From positions 1 to 39,313 of the forward strand of contig CAKQXG010000007.1 of NCBI GenBank assembly GCA_934281515.1: a stretch of 39,313 bases of DNA, read 5' to 3'. The DNA is from an uncultured Clostridia bacterium. GTDB taxonomy: Bacteria; Bacillota; Clostridia; Christensenellales; CAG-314. Positions within the stretch are counted from its first letter, which is position 1. Each line of letters opens with the position of its first letter. The notes under the pieces are model-generated. The model ran no database searches, was not told where the DNA came from, and saw only the letters and a list, made by a program, of their open reading frames with translations. Both the position numbers and the translations under genes were made by a program. Below, in pieces: positions 33,062 to 39,313 of the stretch.

Positions 33062-35833
33062 TTATGCCGCTACATGCGCGATTGTTGCGTCGCCGACATA
33101 TACGATTTCGAAGCAATCGATGTTGGCGGACTGTCCCTCGTAACCTTCCACAACGATTACGTTTTCTCCTTCTGCAAGATCAATGCCTTCGGCAACGATA
33201 AATCCCCAATTGTAGTAGTTATTGTCGAAGCCTTTCATTTCGCTACGATCCAAACTAAACTTTGCCGACGTATTTGCCGCATTGTACACATCAAACAACG
33301 GATCGCATCCACCCCAACCGCACGCAACGCGTATACGCAACTTTACGCCGCTTACCGCCTTGTCGGAAGTAATCTTGATTGTAATCTTGTTGTCAGCTTT
33401 ACCCCAGTTTTCTATCCAACCTGTACCGCCGGCACCTTTCTGTGCTACTTCTTCGGCACTTGGACGAGCATAGAAACTCGGGTTATTCCATGTTGGTGTA
33501 CCCGTAACTTCACAGTCCTCGGCTTCGATTTTCAGCGTTTTTGTTGCAGGGGCAACACATGTACATCTGTTGTCTGTGCAAACCGCATTTGTACAACTGC
33601 TATCTTTGCAACCGCCGCAAACTTCGCACTTGTGTTGACAAACGTGAGCAATGGTAATTGTTACGTCCTCCGGAGCAATCACGTTGACATAGTCGAAGTT
33701 GATACCTACTTTGGACACGCCGACAATCGTGACGTAGTTCAAACCCTCGGTTATGTCGACAGGTACGGTTACATAGAAACAATCGTACACGTGCCATTCT
33801 TGTCCCGACTTGAGAGTGTAGCGTTGTACAAACTTTATCCCACCCTCGGCATTGTTTACGATAAAGTAAAATGCGTTGTCACTTCCGACAGTGTCATTGG
33901 GTCCGGGCAAATAACCGCCGTAAGCAAACGTGGAGGCGCAAATTTCAAACTGCACGTTACTTGCCGCCTTACTTGCGGTAAAGTAAATGCGGAATTTGCT
34001 GTTGGCATATGCCTGATCCCAGCCGCCGATAAGTTTGCCACCCGAAGCCGCCTCGTTGCTGCCGATTACATAACTGCCGCTGATACGCGCGGAGTCTTCT
34101 ACCTCCAACTTAGTCTTGACGGTAGTCACCTCGTTGCATTTGCACTTGTCCGCACAATGAGAGTCTTCGCATTGGCTTGTGCATTTGCCGCAAGTTTCGC
34201 AACGGTCTTTGCAAGCATGGGTTACGCTTATTGTTGCATCACCGATGTTTTCCACAACTACGTAGTCCATATTTACCGATGTTCCCTCGTACGCTTCTAC
34301 AACGATTACGTTGTCCCCTACTGCAAGGTCAAATGCCGCAGTAACGACAAAACCCCAATTGTAGTAGTTTCCGTTTTCAAACGGTTTCATTGCAGAACGG
34401 TCAAGTTCCAGATACCCCGTATTTGTGGTCTTGTTGTAGATTGCAAGCAAATTGCTAGTATCCGTCCAACCGCAAGCAATACGCACGCGCAGTTTTACAC
34501 CGCTTACCGCCTTGTCCGTAGTGATACGAACATACATCATATTGTCACCGTTACCCCAGTTGCCTACCCAACCTGTACCGGAACAATTGTATCCGGGCAA
34601 TTTGTCGGCATCGGGTTTAGCATAGAAGCCTTCGTTCGTGTCCGTAGGAGTACCTACAACTTCAAGGTCTTCGGCTTCAAGTTTTAGCGCGCGGCACTTG
34701 CTGCAGGTTGCGCCGTCGGCAAAATCGTGACTTGCGGCAACCTTTACGTCGGAAAGTTCGGTTACGCCTTCACTGTCGGCATAAATGCGATTGCATTCGT
34801 CACATTGCCAATACTCCACGTTGCCGTCCGTCGTGCAGGTAGCGGCAACAGCCTCGACGTGATTCATTTGGTGTACATGCGCGTCGTTGATAACGGCGGT
34901 TTTGTCAATGCCGCTGACAATCATGCAGTCGATGTTGACATTGATTGCGACAACGCCGACAAACTCTATCGTGTTGGTGCCTTCTTTAAGGCTGATATTT
35001 GACATAGTTGCAAACGGACGATAGTCGTGCCATGCTTCGGGCGCGGAAATCGGGGTAAGCACTGTGTCCTTCCATTCGACGGGTTGATCGTTGACGTTGA
35101 TGACGATGTCGGTGCCAAGTGTGTGCGGAGTGCCTTCACAAGGAGACAACATCATGGTGATACCTACATTGCTTGCGGCTTTGTCAAGCGTAAAAATCCA
35201 CGTCAGTTTGTTGCCTTCCACTGCAAATTGACCAACAATTTTGCCGCCGCTGGCAACATCCGTATCTTGCACGACGGGGTCGCCGTTGTTGGATTGGGAC
35301 AAGATTGTTGCGTCTTCCGCCTCGAACAAACGCGCATTGCAAGCGGTGCAGATTCTGTCATCAAAACTGTGATTCTTTGCCGGGATCACAGGCACGCTTG
35401 CAAGTTTGGTTTTGCCTTCGGCGTCCTTGTACATTTGACCGCAATCGCTGCACTTGTAGTACTCGCCCGTACCTGTAGTTGTGCAGGTGGCTTCTACAGC
35501 GGCAACCTTGACGATATTTTTGTGTTCGCACAAAGCAACGCCGCAACGGTCGCACTTAAAGTTTTTGTCCTCGTCGATGTGACCGAGCTTGGCAATTGTC
35601 TTGGGTTCCGCAATTTCCGTGGTGCCCTCGCTGTCGGAGAAATACTTGTTGCAAGTTTCGTCCGTGCATTGCCAGTAGGCTTCAACTCCGTCGGCGGTAC
35701 ATGTTGCCGCCACGCCTGTGTATGCCTTAAGAGTGTGTTCGTGCGGTTGTTCACAAGCGGCAAGACTTGCAAAGCACAAAACGAACATCACGACAAAGAC
35801 AACAACAGCCAAAAGTCTTTTTCTATTTGTCAT
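33062..35833 (-). CDS. Multimodular carbohydrate-binding lipoprotein with Cys-rich linkers
   Basis: A 923-residue surface lipoprotein (signal peptide, lipobox LAAC, Cys27). Three short Cys-pair repeats of the type 'ATCT..G..eYW.C..C...Y.DSEG.T' lie at about 35-80, 105-150 and 322-365. Four CBM6/35-like modules, each starting with an EAED-type strand, lie at about 170-309 (A1), 384-535 (B1), 576-727 (A2) and 767-918 (B2). A1 resembles A2 and B1 closely resembles B2 (NYYNWGFVV, DNVIVVEAYEG in B1; NYYNWGFIV, ENVIVVEGYEG in B2). Two dense Cys linkers (541-566 and 732-759) separate the last modules. There is no enzyme domain. It probably holds the cell on a glycan. Confidence 0.88.
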   Translation of the reverse strand: MTNRKRLLAVVVFVVMFVLCFASLAACEQPHEHTLKAYTGVAATCTADGVEAYWQCTDETCNKYFSDSEGTTEIAEPKTIAKLGHIDEDKNFKCDRCGVALCEHKNIVKVAAVEATCTTTGTGEYYKCSDCGQMYKDAEGKTKLASVPVIPAKNHSFDDRICTACNARLFEAEDATILSQSNNGDPVVQDTDVASGGKIVGQFAVEGNKLTWIFTLDKAASNVGITMMLSPCEGTPHTLGTDIVINVNDQPVEWKDTVLTPISAPEAWHDYRPFATMSNISLKEGTNTIEFVGVVAINVNIDCMIVSGIDKTAVINDAHVHQMNHVEAVAATCTTDGNVEYWQCDECNRIYADSEGVTELSDVKVAASHDFADGATCSKCRALKLEAEDLEVVGTPTDTNEGFYAKPDADKLPGYNCSGTGWVGNWGNGDNMMYVRITTDKAVSGVKLRVRIACGWTDTSNLLAIYNKTTNTGYLELDRSAMKPFENGNYYNWGFVVTAAFDLAVGDNVIVVEAYEGTSVNMDYVVVENIGDATISVTHACKDRCETCGKCTSQCEDSHCADKCKCNEVTTVKTKLEVEDSARISGSYVIGSNEAASGGKLIGGWDQAYANSKFRIYFTASKAASNVQFEICASTFAYGGYLPGPNDTVGSDNAFYFIVNNAEGGIKFVQRYTLKSGQEWHVYDCFYVTVPVDITEGLNYVTIVGVSKVGINFDYVNVIAPEDVTITIAHVCQHKCEVCGGCKDSSCTNAVCTDNRCTCVAPATKTLKIEAEDCEVTGTPTWNNPSFYARPSAEEVAQKGAGGTGWIENWGKADNKITIKITSDKAVSGVKLRIRVACGWGGCDPLFDVYNAANTSAKFSLDRSEMKGFDNNYYNWGFIVAEGIDLAEGENVIVVEGYEGQSANIDCFEIVYVGDATIAHVAA

Positions 35834-35988
35834 TTTTTGCTCCTTATGATTATATTTTCGGCGTTAGCCGAGGTTTAACGATCGGTTGACAGTGAAAATT
35901 ATATCAAACAAAACGCATTAAAACCGCAGACAAAACTAAAATGTCGGTTTGATTGCATTTTCAGTAAATGTAGCAAAACAAAACGCAT

Positions 35989-36024
35989 CAAAAAAGCCGC
36001 AAAAGAGACAATCTCCTTTGCGAC
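35989..36024 (-). terminator. Terminator of the fused ATPase-FtsX gene
   Basis: CGCAAAGGAGA and TCTCTTTTGCG form a stem with one internal mismatch, followed on the minus strand by GGCTTTTTTG. Confidence 0.75.
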
Positions 36025-36070
36025 AATATGCCGAAAGATATATTCATTACTTGCTTGCGCACCATTGTTT

Positions 36071-36139
36071 CAAAGTTTTTAAAAGGATAGGGGCGTGGGG
36101 AAAGGAAAAGCTTTTTCCAAAAAGTTTTTCTTTCCCCAC
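36071..36139. repeat. Palindromic dispersed repeat, copy 2
   Basis: Outer arms GTGGGGAAAG (36095-36104) and CTTTCCCCAC (36130-36139) enclose an inner GGAAAAGCTTTTTCC hairpin. The left flank CAAAGTTTTT...GGGGCG matches copy 1 (7045-7100, opposite strand) in sequence and order. With the terminator at 35989, it fills the 316-bp gap. Confidence 0.55.
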
Positions 36140-36149
36140 GATACTCTTT

Positions 36150-38579
36150 CTATTCACTTCTTAAACACGTCACCGGATCGCAATGAGCCGCCATGGCAGC
36201 AGGAATAAGCCCTGCGACCAATGTCAGAAGTATGGACAACGCCAGCATACCAAGCACTATCGGCACGGTAAACAACACTATATTGGCAACGTCGAACAAG
36301 TTGTACAGCACCGCATTGACAATAACACCCGCAATAACGGCAAAAACAATGCCGATTGCGCCTGCAAATGCCCCGATAATGGACGTCTCCGCATTGAAAA
36401 TACCACTGATATTGCTTTTGCTTGCGCCCAGACTGCGCAAAACGCCGATTTCCTTGGTGCGCTCGACAACCGACGTGTACGTGGTTACGGCAATCATCAC
36501 CGTTGACACAACCAAAGAAACCGCCGAAAATGCAATCAGTACGCCCGTCGTGACGTCAATCATCGTGGACATCATGCTGATTGCAACGCCCTGTATGTCG
36601 ACATAGGTCACTTTGTTGTCGGGGTCAACTTGGGTCGCATTCCACTTGTTAAGGTATTCCGTGATGTTATCCTTTGCCGAACCGTCGGCAGGGTAAATGT
36701 TTATTGTTGTGGGCAATTCGTAACCACCGAGCCGTTTAAGGCGAGTCAACCACTCTTGTTCGGCAGTATTTTGCGATGTAGCGTTGATAGGTTTTCCCGT
36801 CAGCACGTCACGTCCTGTAGAATTGCGTTGCGCAACCGCAACGTCGCTTGCAACACTGTCAGCGATAAGAGTTTGCGCAAGCTCGGCTGTGTAGGCAATG
36901 CCGCTTTGCAACAGATTGGAGGAAAAGTCGGATTTGCGACGAACAACGCCGACAATGCGCAGCGTGATTGCCTTGTCCGAGGCACAAGTTGCATCAATGT
37001 CCGCCTGCGCACGCGTTTCGTATCTGTCACGCGCACTGTTATACTCGTAGTAGTCATTGTTGCCCAGCAACTTAAATTCTCTGCCAAGAATTTCGGCGTA
37101 GGGAATTTCGCTGTAGCCGTCGGAAGTTCTGGACACGTCAATGCCCAACGCACGCAACTTGGCGGTGTCAACGCGGTTATACTTGTCAACGACAAACACC
37201 ACCTCGTTGGTATTTGTCGGAAAACCGTCCGCGGACGAATCCGCCTTGGCAACGACGTCGTAATTGGAACGAAACATCTCGTCCGAACTAACGATCTCCG
37301 ACGTTGCCGTGGAAAAACTCGACAACTCCTTGTAATTGCCGTCTGTGCCGTAAAATGCGTTGATTGCCAAAGCATAACCGTAGTCGACAGCCTTGTACCA
37401 GTCGGGATTAAGCTTTTTTACATAGTCGATGTACTCCGCAGACAGGTTGTTGCGGATGGTGGTCAGCATGGCGTTTTCGTAGGGTAATATGCCCGTAGTG
37501 CCGGTCGGATAAGGCGTTATGTTGTTAGTGTACGCGTCGCCCGACATCAGCGCGTCGACATCTATTGTCTGTTCGGCAATGACAATAGGCGTGTCTCCCA
37601 TAGCTTCCTTTTGCACATTGTCGACATAGGCAGTCATACCTGCGCTTATCGCAAGCACCAACGTTACGCCGAATATACCTATGCTACCGGCAATGGCAGT
37701 GAGCAACGTACGCCCCTTTTTGCTGAGCAAATTACGGAAAGACAACATAAACGCCGTCAATGGAGACATACCTACACGCTTGTTGCCTTTGACACGCTTT
37801 TTCGCACTCGGCGTTCCGCTTTCGGCATTTAAGACATTATTATTGTCGCTTTCGGCAGTAGTCTGTCGTTCGGCAAGCAGACGTTGGTATTCTTCGTCGT
37901 CGAAAGGATTGCTGTCGGCAACCACTTCGCCGTCGTGAAGTCTGACAATACGCGTACTGTATGCTTCGGCAAGCTCCTTGTTGTGGGTGACCATGATGAC
38001 AAGACGATCCTTGGCGATCTCTTCCAACAAGTCCATTATCTGCACGCCCGTTTCGCTGTCGAGCGCACCCGTAGGCTCGTCGGCAAGAATGATATCGGGG
38101 TCGTTGACAATGGCGCGAGCAATGGCAACACGTTGCATTTGTCCGCCGGACAGTTGGTTTGGACGTTTGCGCATATGGTCGGCAAGTCCAACCTTGGCAA
38201 GAGCGGCTTGCGCCTTGCGGATACGTTCCGCCTTGGACGCGCCAGACAAAGTAAGTGACAATGTGACGTTGTCCAGAATACTCATATGCGGTATAAGGTT
38301 GTAGCTTTGAAACACAAAACCGATACTGTAGTTGCGATAGGCGTCCCAATCGGCGTCCTTATAGTCCTTGGTACTGACTCCGTTGATGACAAGATCTCCC
38401 GAAGTGTACCTGTCCAGTCCGCCGATAATGTTTAGCAGAGTGGTTTTACCGCAACCCGAAGCACCCAGCACCGAGACAAATTCACTCTTGCGAAAATTGA
38501 GCGAAACGCCTTTTAGCGCATGCACCGTCATGTCGGTACCGACAGGATAGTCCTTTGTAATGTCTTTTATTTGAAGCAT
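36150..38579 (-). CDS. ABC transporter with fused ATPase and FtsX-like permease
   Basis: An 809-residue fusion. Residues 1-225 are a MacB/LolD-type ATPase (Walker A GASGCGKT, signature LSGGQMQRVAIARAI, Walker B IILADEPTGALD, switch IMVTHN). A charged linker (226-270) leads to one helix (about 287-312), an extracellular domain (about 315-670) and three C-terminal helices (about 685-715, 740-765, 775-800) with the FtsX motif LRSLGASKSNISGIFNAE. The layout is the MacB one, in one polypeptide, and works as a dimer in known cases. AGAGGAAAG precedes the ATG. The promoter is weak by eye (TAAAAT near 38615). Confidence 0.93.
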   Translation of the reverse strand: MLQIKDITKDYPVGTDMTVHALKGVSLNFRKSEFVSVLGASGCGKTTLLNIIGGLDRYTSGDLVINGVSTKDYKDADWDAYRNYSIGFVFQSYNLIPHMSILDNVTLSLTLSGASKAERIRKAQAALAKVGLADHMRKRPNQLSGGQMQRVAIARAIVNDPDIILADEPTGALDSETGVQIMDLLEEIAKDRLVIMVTHNKELAEAYSTRIVRLHDGEVVADSNPFDDEEYQRLLAERQTTAESDNNNVLNAESGTPSAKKRVKGNKRVGMSPLTAFMLSFRNLLSKKGRTLLTAIAGSIGIFGVTLVLAISAGMTAYVDNVQKEAMGDTPIVIAEQTIDVDALMSGDAYTNNITPYPTGTTGILPYENAMLTTIRNNLSAEYIDYVKKLNPDWYKAVDYGYALAINAFYGTDGNYKELSSFSTATSEIVSSDEMFRSNYDVVAKADSSADGFPTNTNEVVFVVDKYNRVDTAKLRALGIDVSRTSDGYSEIPYAEILGREFKLLGNNDYYEYNSARDRYETRAQADIDATCASDKAITLRIVGVVRRKSDFSSNLLQSGIAYTAELAQTLIADSVASDVAVAQRNSTGRDVLTGKPINATSQNTAEQEWLTRLKRLGGYELPTTINIYPADGSAKDNITEYLNKWNATQVDPDNKVTYVDIQGVAISMMSTMIDVTTGVLIAFSAVSLVVSTVMIAVTTYTSVVERTKEIGVLRSLGASKSNISGIFNAETSIIGAFAGAIGIVFAVIAGVIVNAVLYNLFDVANIVLFTVPIVLGMLALSILLTLVAGLIPAAMAAHCDPVTCLRSE

Positions 38580-38665
38580 ACGTCTTCTTTCCTCTTTTTG
38601 CTTTTCCTCATTTTACAATGTATTACTTAAAACATTCTTGACGGAGTTTTTCTCTTTCAAACTGC

Positions 38666-38692
38666 GAAAACGACCGAGATTTCGGTCGTTTG
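38666..38692 (-). terminator. Terminator of the purine nucleoside phosphorylase gene
   Basis: AAACGACCGA/TCGGTCGTTT stem with a 4-base loop, then TTTTCGC on the minus strand. The rest of the 314-bp gap (38693-38893) holds only one weak hairpin (ACAAACCA/TGGTTTGT, about 38773-38800). Confidence 0.85.
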
Positions 38693-38893
38693 CATGTTAT
38701 GAGATATTTTACATTTTGCAACTTGCAACTTACGTAGGTTTGTATGCAAATCACCGTTGCGTTGCAAGCGTACAAACCACATTGGTCGACATGGTTTGTA
38801 GCAAAATTCCGCATACGTATTGTGTTTTAGCTACAAACACTAGCTCTATGCCTTGTAGCGTGTGCTGCCACAAGCCGAATTTGACATGACGAT

Positions 38894-39279
38894 TCAGCCG
38901 ATTTCCAACGCGAGAGTCATCATCTCGTGGAAGGAGTTTTGTCTGTCCTCCGACGACAATTCTTCGCCTGTCAGCAGATGGTCGGATATCGTGCAAATGC
39001 ACAATGCGTTTTTGTCTGCGCGTGCGGCGTTAAGATACAGCGCGGCGGATTCCATTTCCACTGCCAGCACGCCCATCTTGCCCCAAACTGCACTGCCTGC
39101 GCCGTCGTCGTAGAATGTGTCGCTGGACAGAATGTTGCCCACTTTGTAGGTGTAGCCTAGTTCCTTTGCCTTGGCAACAGCCTTTTCCAACAGGTCGTAA
39201 CTGCAAATAGGCGCGATTGTGCCGGGCATACCGAACTGGTGTGCGAAATTGCTGTTGGTGCATGCGCCTTGACCGAACA
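38894..39279 (-). CDS. deoD: Purine nucleoside phosphorylase DeoD type, 5' end missing
   Basis: About 128 C-terminal residues of DeoD are present (full proteins are about 235). VFGQGACTNSNFAHQFGMPG, VGNILSSDTFY, GVLAVEMESAALYLNA (substrate-binding Met-Glu), and ICTISDHLLTGEELSSEDRQNSF with the catalytic Asp in SDH are all typical. It splits purine nucleosides with phosphate in salvage. Coding sequence is genuine to about 39279. The last 34 bases are an inverted copy of 39238-39271, so any start codon there (for example at 39310) is false. Confidence 0.92.
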
Positions 39280-39313
39280 CAAGGCGCATGCACCAACAGC
39301 AATTTCGCACACC
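39238..39313. repeat. Perfect 34-bp fold-back at the contig end
   Basis: Bases 39280-39313 are the exact reverse complement of 39238-39271, with an 8-bp loop, and the repeat ends at the last base of the window. It replaces conserved deoD sequence. This is the pattern of a chimeric read end or an assembly artefact rather than biology. Confidence 0.9.

Noticed and set aside
39280..39313. A deoD start codon at 39310
   Set aside because: The codons there come from the inverted copy; the residues before VFGQG do not resemble any DeoD sequence.

Overview
The window looks like a contig of an uncultured anaerobic Bacillota (Clostridia-like) bacterium. This is an inference from gene content (Sir2, RlmD, DegV, a heterodimeric ABC exporter, an XRE regulator with a membrane tail, Cys-rich CBM lipoproteins), AGGAGG-type ribosome binding sites, and several near-perfect sigma-A promoters (TTGACA, 17 bp, TATAAT). 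No phage, IS transposase or CRISPR array was seen. Both contig ends cut genes, and the right end is a perfect fold-back that looks like an assembly artefact.

Left third (1-9.3 kb): a glycan-use region. A minus-strand operon encodes a small membrane protein, a GH3 enzyme with reversed domain order anchored at both ends, and an Ig-like-domain lipoprotein cut by the window. An AraC regulator is divergent from it, and a cytoplasmic GH2 enzyme follows on the plus strand. The GH3 promoter carries an operator-plus-promoter block that recurs, with identical spacing, upstream of a right-handed beta-helix lipoprotein at 22.1 kb, so one regulator probably links the two loci.

Middle (9.4-20.3 kb): rplM-rpsI, a large pseudopilin-like surface protein, a small membrane protein behind a promoter followed by a G11 tract, tRNA-Arg(CCU) with a folded leader, then a tightly overlapping minus-strand operon: response regulator, histidine kinase, sirtuin, RlmD, an orphan FakA-like C-terminal domain and a second AraC regulator. 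A DegV (FakB-like) gene is divergent from it.

Right half (20.4-39.3 kb): the beta-helix lipoprotein; a MarR-controlled heterodimeric ABC exporter with two operators at its promoter; an XRE membrane regulator; an ABC ATPase/FtsX permease pair; an apparently leaderless RluA-type pseudouridine synthase; a 923-residue CBM lipoprotein built A-B-A-B; a fused ATPase-FtsX protein; and a 5'-truncated DeoD purine nucleoside phosphorylase.

The most unusual unexplained sequence is at about 28197-28492, between the FtsX permease and the XRE gene: two related copies of a roughly 130-155 nt unit with conserved blocks, changed stems around conserved loops, and a perfect 14-bp closing stem. It looks like a tandem structured RNA that I cannot assign to any family I know.
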